From Anthonomus grandis grandis (taxonomy: Eukaryota; Arthropoda; Insecta; Coleoptera; Curculionidae): 64,000 bases of DNA. Position numbers and translations under genes: made by a program. Location: positions 48,418,227 through 48,482,226 of the forward strand of contig NC_065546.1 of the NCBI RefSeq assembly GCF_022605725.1. The letters are read 5' to 3'. Below are positions 44,016 through 56,699 of this stretch, one piece after another; position 1 is the stretch's first letter; each line of letters starts with the position of its first letter. Under the pieces are notes generated by a model that saw only the letters and a list, made by a program, of their open reading frames with translations, did no database searches and was not told where the DNA came from.

Positions 44016-46287
44016 GAATAGCAGAAACTCCTTTTAATAAAAATAAATAATTAGTAGAATTGAGTAATAAATCAATATTGAGCATAAAGGTTTTCAAGAG
44101 CTGTGGAGCTTAATTTCTTCTGCTTCCCATTAGAATTAATAAAACAAAAATGTATAGGCATATTACATTAGTTATTTCATGATATATCTAAATATAAAAT
44201 TACTAATCCTAAAATATCATATTTTCTTAATAAAAAAATTAATTAACTCTCAAGTTTGCCATACCCTTATTAAAATCAATCTCTCTCATAAGTCAAAAGT
44301 ATACTCCGATGAGAAGAAGGCAGGTGGAAAGGGTGGTTTTAGCTGTAGGGCGTAAAAGGCATTTTTTGCAATTTTCGCTTTGCCCTTTTCCCCCTTATAT
44401 GAATATATATGGTAGTAACATGTTCAATTTTGGAGGTGGGAGAAGGCGTTTTTGACTTTTTCGCCAAAAGATCATATAAATAGCTGTATTTTAGAGCTGT
44501 ATTCTTATATTTTTTTGCTGAAATTTTGCCATTTTTCAATTTTATATTTAAACTTTTTTTTAAGGTATTTATGGAAACAAGTACAAAAATGTGTTTAAAT
44601 ACGAATCAGGATAAAACTGGCATATAGAACTTATTAGAAACATTTTCAGATAGAACTTACAGAAAATTATTTTAAATGAAAATTATACCTGCAGTCATTA
44701 AAAATATTGTTTTTTGTCTAATTACTTAATTTTTAAATTGCTCAAAAAATATTTTTTTAGGAAAAAAATTATATTTTGCCTTATTGATTGAGCAACAAGA
44801 AATTTTGTGTTCATTTATGACTTTTTTTAATATTTCTTTTATCAATTTTATGCTTCAAAAACCCTTATAATTACACAAAAATAATGACTCTCATAAAACG
44901 CTATGGCAAAAATCATGCGGATTAATTCCGTACTTAAAAATAAATCACAATCCTTTATATTTAGATTTTTTAAATATTTAAAATTGCCTTTAACAGTACC
45001 CAACTGGACTATTCTACTATAAATATAACATGAAGTGTGCAATGTTTAATATTTTGCTTGTGACTCTAATATATCTAAAAAAGGACTGTACATTTTTTTA
45101 GAAAAGGAATTTCAGTTTATCATATTTTAATTTTTATTGCATATTTCTATATTGCCACTTTTGACCAAAAATTAAAGGAGGTAATAAAGGTAAAGGATAA
45201 CATTAAAACTAGTTAATTAAATAATTAAAAAATAAGTTGTTAGAAAAAAGTTTCCTTAAAAAAAAATTACATTTAAAAAGTAAAAATTTTTTTTTTGGTA
45301 AATTCATAAACTTTTTAAATTATTGTTTTAAATTGTTTTTAATCAAAATTGAGTTCGTTAATTAGAAGACAGTTTAATAAAACTATATTAATTTTAAGAC
45401 ATTTAAAGAGCGAATAAAAAACTGTAACTTTTTAGATTTTTTAATCTTTGTTAGGAATATTTGTTTTTTTTTTAAATTAAAAACCGTTAACGTAAATATG
45501 ACACGTAGAATAATAAGAAAAAATAAATAAAAAAGTAAAACGTTTTGAATCACAAAAATTAAATATTTGTTATGTTTTGATTTTATTGTCTCTTATATTG
45601 ATTATATAATTTTATAGGTAATATTAAATTTATAAATTGCTGTACCGAAAATTCATTTATATATTTTACATAAAAGTATAAAATTAAGAAATAACTTTTT
45701 TTTACTTTTTTTTATTAATGACCCTTTTACCCTTTTTTTCGACTTGCATATAGGTAATAAAATCACACGACGTTTCGTCTTTCAGCATCTTTAACTTTTT
45801 TATGAACATTTACGTAATGCACCATAAGTAAATAGTCAATTCAATCATATTTTTACCAATTTATAATATTTTGAGAAAAATAGGGCTAGGTAGATCATTT
45901 TTGCATATATATTATTGCTAGTTACATTAAACTTAGTTACCCTTAAAATCTCTTTAACAGGCAAGTGTGATAAATTTAAAGAATTAAATTAATTTGAAAT
46001 GATTTAACAGCTCATAATAAAAACGTCTCTAAAATGCCTCTAATTATCACTTAAAATTATCTAAATTTTTATTGGCTGAAGTGAAAATTCGGTATAAGAT
46101 TTAATGATAAAAAAACATATATTTTATGTGTATATCTTGATATGTTACCACTTGATGTAATAATAATAAAATGATTATTAAATTTTAGATGCTTTTTTAA
46201 TTATTATCGTGCATATTTTAGAAACGACTAAAGATAGCTAATATAATAAAAAAAAAATATTTATTAAGTTCATAAATGCATAAAAAA
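44016..46287. other. Very AT-rich DNA, no recognised gene
   Basis: Long A and T runs dominate and no coding motif is seen. The short minus-strand ORFs at 44339-44539 and 44848-45042 lack known features. Confidence 0.5.
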
Positions 46288-46372
46288 TATACAGAGTGTT
46301 CCATTTGACAAAAGTGAGAAATGAAGCTTTGAAATTCGTAAAATTTAAATAAAACTGCGAGCACCCTGTATA
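46288..46372. mobile_element. 85 bp MITE-like element with TATACAGRGTG ends
   Basis: Begins TATACAGAGTGTTCC and ends GAGCACCCTGTATA, imperfect inverted repeats of about 14 bp. The TACAGGGTGT motif is a familiar end of small mariner-related repeats in insect DNA. The interior is non-coding. Confidence 0.55.
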
Positions 46373-47690
46373 CGACAAAACGAAACTATTTATGTTAAAG
46401 TAATCCTTTATTCTTCTAGAATCCGAATTTAACCTAATATTGAAATTAAATTAACTTGCCAAGATTTTAGGATATATATTTGGTAACTATTTCTATATTT
46501 TTAAATTATTTAACTGTATCTGTAAACAGCATTGCTGGCCTTGGCAGAAATATTAATAAACGCTTTTTATTTATTCATAATAATAAATATAATTTAAAAC
46601 GCGAATATGTTTTGTATTTATTTATATCACTTTAATACATTTCCACATATTACAACGTCATTATTTTTCGAATTTCAATTAAAGTCAACATACTGTTCGT
46701 ATCAACAAGGTATTAAATTTCTATTTAATAACAGTGGGAAGAAGTTATTGATTTCCTTCAACGTTTGTATCTAAGTTCTGAGAGACGATGAGAGACTGTA
46801 TGAATAAGCCCCGACTTTGCCCTACTCTAAACTTCGAGGGGGCAAAGTAAAGAGGGAAAACCTTGGGCAGAAAAAGTTCCAGCAAGTGATCCGTTTAAGA
46901 AGGAAGAGGGTTGTAAATAAGAGTGCCTCAGTTCTGGCTACTGGTTTTGACAAATTAGGTGACATTTCTCGTTCGTGTTTATTCGAATATTGTTTCCAAA
47001 TAATTGATTAATATTACAGTGCTTTACCCTCTGGTTAAACAAATTTTTTGATAATATTACGTTACTTATTTGAGCATTGCTGTTTTGGTGTCGAATATTT
47101 CATACATAATCATTAGCTTATTAATTAAAGGTGATTTTCAGAAATAATTTTAACATATTTAAATTACTATGTCATAACACAGTAGGAGTACAAAGAAAAT
47201 ATTTAAAAAATAATAAAGAAAATATAGTTTAAAATTTATTATTTGTGATTGAAGATGATCATAGAAATATTTATCAGTTTTATTAGAAAAGGGAAAAAAG
47301 TTGTAAGAGAAACGTGGCCAAATGAAATTTTCTATATAGTCCTTTTTGAATATCTAAGGAAGAGATAAAGTTTGATCCTAAAAAGGAAAAATATCATCTA
47401 CCTTTGCATTTAAGAAGGGTTTTTAATTTAAATAATAATAAAAGACTTTTAAGGGAATCGTATTATTGTGGCATTAAAAGGGAAACTTATCAGTGGGGCC
47501 CTAAGTAGATATTTATGGAACAAAGGGTGAAAGACAATTATTGCGGGGAATTTCGTGGTTAAATTCTAGTTAGACGGTTATATTTTATTTCTTCGTATGT
47601 AAAATGGTTCAATAGTTCAATAAAAAATTATGCTATCAATATTTGTAATTAAAATATTATAGTCAAAATAGTGCTTTAGAACCGCTATGA
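46373..47690. other. Mostly AT-rich, with a less AT-rich patch at 46740-46980
   Basis: The patch includes a frame (46817-47011, no ATG) that is rich in Lys/Arg: LRGGKVKRENLGQKKFQQV then IRLRRKRVVNKSASVLATGF. No family is recognised and the frame is closed upstream by TAA, so it may be an exon piece or chance. The remainder is AT-rich without motifs. Confidence 0.35.
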
Positions 47691-50190
47691 ATCCGCACCA
47701 AAGTTAGTGGGAAAGTGGTATGTTTCGGATCTCCGTACCGACCGCCATCTGTCAATCTAAGGTCTTGTTTAGACAACTTAGAAAATACAATTATCAATTT
47801 TTTACCAATTTCTGATGTTGTGATGTTTGGTGGTGATTTGAATATGGAGTTACTGGATACTAGTTGCCCTGGTTACTCTTCTTTTAAAAGGATTTTAAAT
47901 AAGTATAACTTAATGCAGTTAATTAGGCTTCCACTCGAATTTCGGCAGCCGGGGCTAAATTAATTGACGTTCTCATTACTTCAGCTCCAGATTTGCTCAC
48001 TAATGTTCAAGTTATTAATATAGATAACATATCTGATCATTGTTTAATTTCTGCTGAACTGATGTTGCACCTACATCATTTCGTTCATACAGGGACTATT
48101 CTAATTTTGTATTTATAGATTTTCGTAATAACATGTTCAAAAATAACTGGCAAAATATATTTATTCTTACCGATGTTAATAAAATAGCCATGTTTTTTCA
48201 ATAAAATATTACTGATTTATTTAATATTCACGCTCCTCTAAAAGCTTCTAAATTTACTAAAACTAAGGTACCGTGGATTACTGATAACATTTGATTCATG
48301 ATGAATTTACGGCAGAAAGCTCTTACGAAGGATAAAAAACTAAAAACTGAAGCATCTTTTAATGAATACAAAGAGCTTCGTAACTAAGCGCTATACGATT
48401 TGAAAAAAAAGCTTATCTAAATCATAAATTTAAAGTTGATCCATCATCATTTTGGAAGACCTTAAATGGGCTTAACGTTACTTCTAAAGCATTAAATTTT
48501 TTTGCAAATCATAACCTTACAAACATTTTAATTCGTTCTTTTTTAATAGTATTCCAAAAATTAATGTCATTTCCACAAATAATAAAATAAAAAATAAATA
48601 TACAAACATGAATTTATTTACATTTAAAGAAATTGGTGAACAGGAAGTTGAAAAAATTATATTTAGCCTAAAATCTTCTTTAATGGGATAATAAAAATTT
48701 GTATAATAAATAAAGCTCTTTTGTCATCTAAATTTCCATAGGAATGGAAAAAAGCCGATTTGATATCCAGACTCAAAAATAATAACCCAACCGAATTATC
48801 TCATTTTCGACCTATTAGCATATTGCCCACCTTCCCTTAAATATTGGAAAAAGCTATGCATCAACAACTTAATGATTTCTTTACGCGTAATTCTACAATT
48901 CCAAGTACCCAATCTGAGTTTCGAATGCAACATAGTACTATTACTGCATTACTCCATGTATGTGATGTTATTTTTCGGGCGTTTAATAATAAAGATTAAA
49001 CTGCCTTGCGTTGCTTGATTTCAGTAAAGCTTTTGACACCCTGGATTATTCCTTTCTTTTTACCAAATTAAGATATTTTGGCTTACATAAGTCAGTCATA
49101 GGATAACTGAGATACTGTTAAGTAGGTAGAATGCACAGAGTCAAGGAGTTCCACAAGGTAGCATTTTTGGGTTCACTATACCTACGACTTTCACGAATTT
49201 TTAAATACCTGCAAGTCGCATCAGTAGGCAGACGATGTTCAACTTTACTACTCCTTTCCTTTTTGTAAGCTTAATGATGCCCTTAATGCTGACCTAAATA
49301 TAATTGTTCAGGTGTCATGCTTTTATAAATTAATGGCACTAAATCAAAGCTATTAATTTTCGGCATGCCTAACTCTCAAAATGTAAACTTTAATATAACC
49401 GTTGACGGAAATACTTTGAAGCATTCTAGTTGTGAAAAAAACTTAGGTATAATTCCAGATAATTAACTTAATTTTGAACAAAAAACATATTATAAACTAA
49501 AAATTTCATCCATCTATAGAGACATTTTACTATTTTGGCCCTTGCTCAAAGGGAGAAATCAAGTTTACAAAAGCTACAAAATGATTGTCTTAAGTTCTGT
49601 TATGACCAAAGAACATTTAACCACGTTACTCCATTATTTCTGACATCTCGGTAGCTAAACCTAAATGAATGATTTAAAATAAATATGGCTACTCTGGTGT
49701 ATAAAGTTGTTCACACCAAACTTCCCAGTTATTTCTATGACAAGTTAGCTAGTATTACGTAGTAATTACGTCACTCTTAAAACTTCAAGTTACCAAAACC
49801 TAAAACTGCCAAATTTCAAAACTCCTTTAACGCAGTTAAAATTTATAATACATTGCCTAATAACTTTAAATCTACACCATCAATTGCATCGTTCAGATAA
49901 GCGGTCAAACTCAATTTTTAGTAATTATTAAGCTATTTTCAATTTATAATTAGTTTTCACGTCAGAATAGGCTTTTGCTGCTTCTACTTTTTGATGTATA
50001 TATATTTGGACAAAGGTTTTTATAATTTTTTAAGTATTCTTTTGAAAACATTTTCATTCATTAATTTCTTATTTTTACATAGGTTATAATCAGCGTTTTT
50101 TGTTTTAAGTAAATTATTTGTTGTTATTCCTTTTGTTAGTATATAAATTTGTTACGCTATGTAATGACATTTATTATTATTATTATTATA
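47691..50190 (+). pseudogene. LINE ORF2 remnant, endonuclease to C-terminus, with (ATT)n tail
   Basis: The endonuclease shows VVCFGSPYRPPSVNLRSCLD and DVVMFGGDLNMELLDTSCPG (47715-47870; GDLN for GDFN), then YNLMQLIRLPLEF. The connector has DLFNIHAPLKASKFTKTKVP (48216-48272) and LRQKALTKDKKLKTEASFNE. RT begins FRPISILPT-like (~48806), with LLDFSKAFDTLDYSFLFTKL (~49013-49075), QGVPQGSIFGF (~49140-49172) and ADDVQLYYSFPF (49225-49260). The thumb and C-terminal parts include LQKLQNDCLKFCYDQRTFNH (~49565) and VYKVVHTKLPSYFYDKLASI. The 3'UTR ends with TAATGACATTT and (ATT)n at 50170-50189. Frames are broken many times. This is the most complete LINE in the window in terms of domains covered. Confidence 0.82.
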
Positions 50191-52034
50191 CAAGTGTATG
50201 TATATAATGATAATCATGTGCAAAGTCAGTAAAAAATTAGTTTTGGATTTAATGCATAATTACCGCTTACACACGTATGTTTTAAATATATAGGAAAAAT
50301 ATAATCTTAAAACGTAAGTCAAGAGGTGATCAATCAAGTAACCAAGCTAGTAATTTTAAAAGATTAAAGATACTTTTCTTCAAATGAAGCTATAGCAACA
50401 TTAAAAGATAAAAAAAAACATTTTTAAACAAAGAAACTCCGATAAAGTTTCACTAAATTCAAATTGTAGAAAAATTAACAAGGACTTAATAGAAGTCAAA
50501 CAGAAGTCGAAAAAAGCTGCAATATAAAATGTGTACTACGACTCCATCTAAATGGATTGGGCAATTACACTGCATTATTAGCTAGAAGTTAATTTGCCCG
50601 CGGGTCTCCAAAGGCTAGGCGTTTTGCATTTCTGGCGCCAAATGATTTATTGCGTGCTCATTTTATTAATTACCCAACGCCGGTCTCAAGTAAGTGCAAT
50701 TTTTTGTTAGATTTACGGATGATACAGTCAGTTTAATCTCTTGCGTGTTATTTCAGTACTATCTTTAATTTTTTTTAGTAATTTTTTAAGTTACTTTATT
50801 CCTTTACCAATCAGGATTTCAATAATTATTATCCTTTTCTAAGACACACTACTTTTATATTTGTTTCTAGACTCCGACTAGAAAGTATAGCATTAATGTA
50901 ATTTTTTAACTGGTTAAAAAAAACATATTTGTTCATTTTTATGTTTTCAGGTAGTTTACTGAAAGTAAAAATTCATAAAATAACACAAAAAGTGGTTATA
51001 TTTAATACATTTTGTAAATTGCGGTACAAATCGCAAATAACAAAATCAGATAAGAATTACTTTTGAACTAATACACAAATCTAAGAACATGTGTTGCCTC
51101 CTCTACAAATAACACATTCCGACAACAGTATGACATACTTTCTAATCAATGTACCTAAGTAATGTTGTTCCAGATTTTTCTTTTCTGCAGTTAATAACCA
51201 TAGCAACTCTTCAAGATTAGCTGGGTAAGATATCAACCCTTTTAAAGAGTAGCTTCCAAACATACTGATGGACTGAACTAAATACTGCTAAGCCGTAAAC
51301 TCTAAAAGACCTCTTTTAAAGATTTTCAGTAACTATTCTAGATAAGTTGAGACGTACATTATCATCCTTTGGAAAATCGTTACCAATGACTGGGGCTGAA
51401 GTGAAGAATAGTTAAAGGTATCATGTTGTACTGAAAATAGCGCCCACCATCTTACCTGTAAACAGGTATATGTCGATCTGAGAAGTATTAGCACAACATT
51501 GACTAATCTATGAAGAGCACATTACCTAATGCAAACAGTACTCCTTAGCAAAATGAGGAGAAGTGATAACTACTCAGCCCTTATTTTAGATTCCTCAGGA
51601 CGTGTTTTTGATGAAATTTATGCATTTTAAGTGATCATTTATTGCCGTCACATGTATTCAATGAAGAGGCAGTAATCTTGTATAGAAATGTTATCTTGAC
51701 TGAAAGATAGTAATGTAAATAATAAAGACCAAAATAACTAAATAAATAATATTTTATAGGCAGATTTTATATTCTTAATGGTAATGTGATACTTTTTTAA
51801 CAACTTTAATAACGAAGTATACCGGATATTTACTAAACCATCTAGTTTTGGTAGTTTTTAAATTATTAATGTAGCCGAAATAAAAGTATAACAAGCCTAT
51901 CAAGTAATAAAAAATCTAACAATTCCGTTAAAAAATTTTAAACACATTCTGATTAACGTAGCTGAAAGAGTGTGTCAATGAGTGTCCAAATTTAAAAAAA
52001 AATTAGATGTATATTTTTGTGTTTAATACTTTAA
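50191..52034. other. AT-rich DNA with a less AT-rich block at 50580-50700
   Basis: The block contains GCCCGCGGGTCTCC and the E2F-like palindrome TCTGGCGCCAAA, with TTTATTGCGTGC and TTATTAATTACC nearby. It has no ORF and no transposon motif, so it could be a conserved non-coding element. 51081-51263 holds a minus-strand frame (SYSLKGLISYPANLEELLWL) that I do not recognise. The rest is featureless. Confidence 0.35.
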
Positions 52035-52905
52035 GTCTGTTAGTAAAGTCGTCTATCAAGAATGGCCATACGTACGTCGAGATGGCTGACATGCATTACA
52101 TTTATGGACCGGCAAATTGCAATTTATGAGAAGCTAGTCGGTTGTACCATAAACGAGTTTTTAATCGTAAGTCCTGATAGAAAAATCTTCCAACGTACAC
52201 ATCAACGAGTTTAACGAAGTGAAGTAGAGGACCAGCAAGGCCAATGAAAGTAAGAACGGTAGAACTAGAGAATGTCCTGGCCATGGTAGAAGAAGATTCA
52301 GATACCTCTACTCAAAAAATTGCAAATACTTTGAATGTAAATTACGGACAAGATGTACAGAAGAAAATCCACATTAGGTGATCCGTTTCAACATCAGTTC
52401 TCGTTAAACGTTTGGGTAGGAATTATAGGTGACTTCCTAATTGGACTCGTATTTCTACCATAAGGACTTATCGGCGAGGTAAACCGCAACTTTTTAGAAT
52501 AAACGCTACCTCAGTTTCTGCAGGATGTACCATTGGCTACAAGAAATGCAATGTGGTTTATGCACGATGATGAACCAACGCATTTTAGCATTTTGGCTCA
52601 ACAGTTTTAACAGTAACATATGGAGATCGCTTGATTGGTCAAGGTGGACTACACGCATGGCATTTTCCATCCCCGGACTTAAACCCCCTGAATTATTTCT
52701 TATGGGGACACCTAAAGTTATAAGTTTATACTACTCTAGTAGAAGATGTAGGAAATTTAGGAAATCGGATAATTCCTAGATGTAACGCAATCACAAACTA
52801 TCATGGTGTTTGTAAAAGAGATTGGGAGTCGATGAGGAGAATATTGGAATCTTGTATTTGAGCAAGGGGGTCATGTTGAACAATTGTTGTAGATAAAGAA
52901 ACATA
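52035..52905 (+). pseudogene. Mariner-superfamily transposase (DUF4817-type N-terminus), internally deleted
   Basis: The N-terminal HTH part reads YVEMADMHYIYGPANCN, EASRLYHKRVFNR and KVRTVELENVLAMVEEDSDT then STQKIANTLNVN (52070-52350), matching insect transposases that begin EMADMHxIYGxAxGN. A deletion then removes the segment with the first catalytic Asp (FTDEA). The protein resumes FSLNVWVGIIGDFLIGLVF (52396-52460), VNRNFLE, FLQDVPLATRNAMWFMHDDE (second catalytic Asp; 52515-52575) and PTHFSILAQQF. GLHAWHFPSPDLNPLNYFLW (52650-52710; SPDLNPxD/N block) and VEDVGNLGNRIIPRCNAIT come last. The third acidic residue position reads Asn. Stops and at least three shifts make it inactive. No terminal inverted repeats were found. 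Confidence 0.78.
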
Positions 52906-53189
52906 ATATGTAATTTCTGGTGAAAAATGTTTTTATTATTATGGTCAGAAATTTTTTTCGCCCCGTATCTTCGAAACAAAGCATCCTATCAAAAATAGTC
53001 CAAGTAATAATACCTTAAATTTTTGCCGCATATTTACTTAACATACTGAATATCATTTTTAAATGAAATTTATTTCCTGAAAAGCTTGTCATCTCAATCG
53101 GTCTGAATCATAACACTATCATTGTATAAAATAACGTATTTTTCAAGAAAATTTCCATTTAACATTAGACTATAGTCAATCCCTGCAAA
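52906..53189. other. AT-rich DNA, nothing recognised
   Basis: Downstream flank of the mariner-type pseudogene; it may include its terminal repeat, which I could not pair with the upstream side. Confidence 0.4.
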
Positions 53190-55150
53190 TATAATAACCA
53201 AAATTTAAAATTGTTATTTATTATAAAGAGGAACAACAAAAAATTTAGGGATAAAATATTTTTTCTTTCTAACACAATAATACTATACAATAACCTTCTG
53301 AGACCGGATGATATCTATGCAAGTATATTCTATGCAGCCATTTCAAACATTAAACAGACAATTAAAACTAATAATAATAATTGGTTAAATTAATATAATA
53401 AAAAAACGTGTTGTTAATTTTAACCAGAAATTATCTGCGGTCACGACATGAAAACGCATTTTACATAATAAAGTTAATTTTAATACGAATATGAATGACG
53501 TGCAAAAAAAGTATTGCTTTTTGTTGGCCGAAGGGCCAGTGAGATTAAATGTATTAAATAATTACTAGTGTATGATTATTAGCATATTAATTAAAATAAT
53601 TTTCTATAGGAAATTGATATTATATATAAATTGTGCCTTTTTGTTTTTACCATTTACAAAAAATATATTTTTTGACACCTAGATATCTTGTAGAAGAATA
53701 TTTTGATAACTTGTCATTTAATCTTGCAAAATCTGATTTAATATTATTATACTAGGACCCAATTTTTTGTTTCATTTACTATTTGAAACTTGTTGCCATT
53801 CCACCATATAGTTCAACACCTTTTTTAATATTGGTTAATCGAAATTTTATCCTTCCGTTAGTAGGTTCCGTAGGAAAATGTCAGTAAAAATGCTATTAAT
53901 AAAAAAAAAATTATTTCAATTTCTCACTATTTGAATTAACATAGCAATAATTCTCAAGAACCAAGTTTATCCCATTCAGCAATATAAAAAATTCATACAC
54001 AATTATCAAACAATTATTATCAGTGTTTAAATTAATGTAATAAAAAGATTTAATAGTTTTAACCAAAGATTACCTACGTAGCTTTGAGAACATATTCCTT
54101 AATAACTAAAAAATTTCGTTAAAATTGAACCTTTGAGGTATATCTATTTAAACTTTTAAGATGACAGATTTGTTACCAATTCCTTTTACAAGTAGCTCCA
54201 TTTTAGAAATGTAAACTTATACCGCTATATTAAATTTAGTTCTAATAAGAATACGAATGACTTGCAAGAATTTTACTGTTTTTTTTTAAGTTTTTCCAAA
54301 TTAAATGCTCAAGAAATTTATAGCAAATTTATATTTTGGGACATTTAGATGAAGAACCCTTTAACTAAATGTCCTAGAACTCTGAATGTCTGAATGTTTA
54401 GTACCTCAACGATGAGTTCAACTTCTGATTTAATATTAGGGCTTTACGATCTATTTTTCTCTTTTACTTTCCATTCCACTTCAAACCAGCCAATTCAGCA
54501 TTTTTTATTATATTTGCTAATAAGTCCTAAATTAATCAAAATAACTTAATTTATGTGCCAAGTCTAACGGCAAAATGGCAATAAAAAAATAGAAAGAACT
54601 AATTTTTTCCACTAAAAGTGCGTTTTTATAAATAACAAGCCATCCTTTTTCAGCTATATATATTAACATAGCACTAAAATTAAAAAATAAAATTAAAAAA
54701 TCGTAGGCAGCAATCATTATAAAAAGTCAATTTTAAAAACTTAATATTTAATGTTAACATTAATGTAATTAAAAAACTGTTATTAATTTTAACCAAACAT
54801 TATTCGCGATAACAATATTAAAACCTATTCTACATAATGAATTTAGTTTTTATGCTGTTTTTTTTGTCTGCGAAAAGCCAATTATTGTAGGTATATTGAA
54901 TAATTAATTGTCAACGTATTATTGATATATTAATTTTAATTATGTCACAGAGATTTGATTAACTTAAAATTTTTCTTTTTTTGCTTAAAATTTATATTCT
55001 TAGACAGTTAGATGAAGGTTTCTTTAATAATTAATAATATGTCTATATTTTAATTTAATATCAGGATTTAAGTCAATTTTTAAATATTACTTTTTGTTTG
55101 TAATAATTTTTTTTTGTATTTAATTATATTCTTTTCATTGCTAATTCAAG
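53190..55150. repeat. Three diverged tandem copies of a ~0.65-0.73 kb unit
   Basis: The block TTAAT(A/G)TAATaAAAAA followed by TTTTAACCA(A/G)A(A/C)ATTA occurs near 53388, 54033 and 54760, giving spacings of ~645 and ~730 bp. Other blocks recur in the same order: AATACGAATGAC(G/T)TGCAA (53483, 54248), GACA(C/T)(C/T)TAGAT-type (53673, 54338, 55003), TCTGATTTAATATTA (53730, 54425), TTAACATAGCA (53937, 54663). No coding capacity is seen. Divergence is high and unit ends are not defined. Confidence 0.65.
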
Positions 55151-55236
55151 TAGGAAAATATAACTCTTTTTGTTACAAATTTTGGAATGCACGCAAATTT
55201 TATGATAAAATATATTTCTATTGAAAATATTTGTAC

Positions 55237-55292
55237 ATTGTAATTAATTATTAATAAATAGTATTTATTAATTATTAATAATTAATTACAAT
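55237..55292. repeat. AT palindrome, near-perfect hairpin
   Basis: ATTGTAATTAATTATTAAT at the left reappears as its complement at the right, with an AAATAGTATTT centre and a small extra ATTAATTA in the right arm. All bases are A/T except one G and one C pair near the ends and the single central G. It could extrude as a cruciform; no gene is associated. Confidence 0.7.
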
Positions 55293-56699
55293 GATTTTAC
55301 AATCCTTAACATGATCTTATCAAAAAATTTATTTCATTTTAATTAGCATAAATTGTATAGTAAATCTCGTCCCGTTTAATTATTAAGAACCATTTCGGCT
55401 TGTTCAAGTTTACTATAAATACGAAGTTATTTGTAACAAAGCATCAGCATCTCCACGCCGAGCTTCTTGACAAATATGTTGTCATTCTTTACTCGGACCC
55501 TTGGATCCATAACTATTTATTTCAAAGCCTTCGTTAGGATATTAGAGACGTGATCTAACTTATGACCGCTGTATTAGTCTGGAGGATTGTCGGGTTTATA
55601 CGGGTTATTTTTCTATTATATTTGAGGTATTATGTTTTATAGTTACCCTAAATGGGGGCGTAATCAGACGACTTAATTGTGGATTATGGTGTTAAAGTTG
55701 TTTGTTTTATCTAGTTCTGCATATTGCCAATAATGAACGTTCGGCGAAAAAATGTTTGGCTTACATTTACTGCATACTTTATTAAGTGGATTATCTTAAG
55801 CATTTATTTAAAAAAATACATAAATAATTATTGTTAAAATATTTTATATATGTTAGTCTAAATATGGCGCCCAGTGATTAATTAGGCCGAGAATAAAAAG
55901 TGAAAGTATTGAAAAAGCAACGTCGAAAAAAGTGGTGTAAGATACAATGGGTGCAAAGTAGGTTACCATGTGCATCATCGCACTGCCGATATAAAGAAAG
56001 TAGTAAGTGAAGCTCTAAGTCCAAAAATAGTAGAAGCTGAGACTGCGCGACGAGATCTCTGAGATACAAAACAACGGTCTCCAGGAATAGTTCCAAGGGC
56101 CACAGAAGCAGATGGAAAGTATCGAAAATTAAGTAATAAGCAGGTTCGAAAAAATTGAAAACAAAGGACTTTATCGGTGTTGTTGTCCATTAAATGATAG
56201 GTTTACCCTATCATTTAACAGAAACACGAGAACGTCAAGTTATCCGATAAAACCAGATTATTTGCACGGATCAGAAATACTCGTTAAACGAATGCGCTTA
56301 ACAATAAGTATATGACAACTATCATGATTCCCGTCGAAGTGTTGCTACATCGCAGAGCATGCCGCCAAAAAAAAAACCGCAAGTAGTGGACCTAACATCA
56401 CTTCCTAAAAATAATAACACAATCACTGCATGGAATAAAAACAAAATGAAAAAACCAGAAAATAGAAAAATTGGCGAAGAATCTGAAGAGAGGCTGGACT
56501 AATATCCGGAAAGGAAATAACACCAATCCACCTGACCTGCGCTCAAATAAAAGCTCTAGTCTCCTTAAAGCACCGGAGGTGAAATCTTGGCTATTCCTAT
56601 CAGGCTGCCATAACGGAGAATATTAAATATATGAAAAAAAAAAAACCTAGAAGATGGATGTTATTGCAAGAAAATGATTACGAAAAAGGACAAAACTAG
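55293..56699. other. Mixed-composition DNA, no assigned gene
   Basis: 55440-55600 and 55880-56560 are less AT-rich than average. The plus strand at 55890-56130 reads with many Ser/Arg/Lys residues (KKQRRKKWCKIQWVQ, SKSKNSRS, KGHRSRWKVSK) but is broken by stops. Antisense ORFs there (55878-56190) are Leu-rich shadows. 56360-56530 reads PPKKKPQVVDLTSLPKNNNT and KKPENRKIGEESEERLD, possibly ORF1 of the LINE that follows. Assignment is uncertain. Confidence 0.35.

Noticed and set aside
55878..56190. Overlapping Leu-rich minus-strand ORFs as a membrane protein
   Set aside because: They are antisense to an Arg/Ser-rich, stop-containing stretch and have no consistent start or hydrophobic segment spacing.
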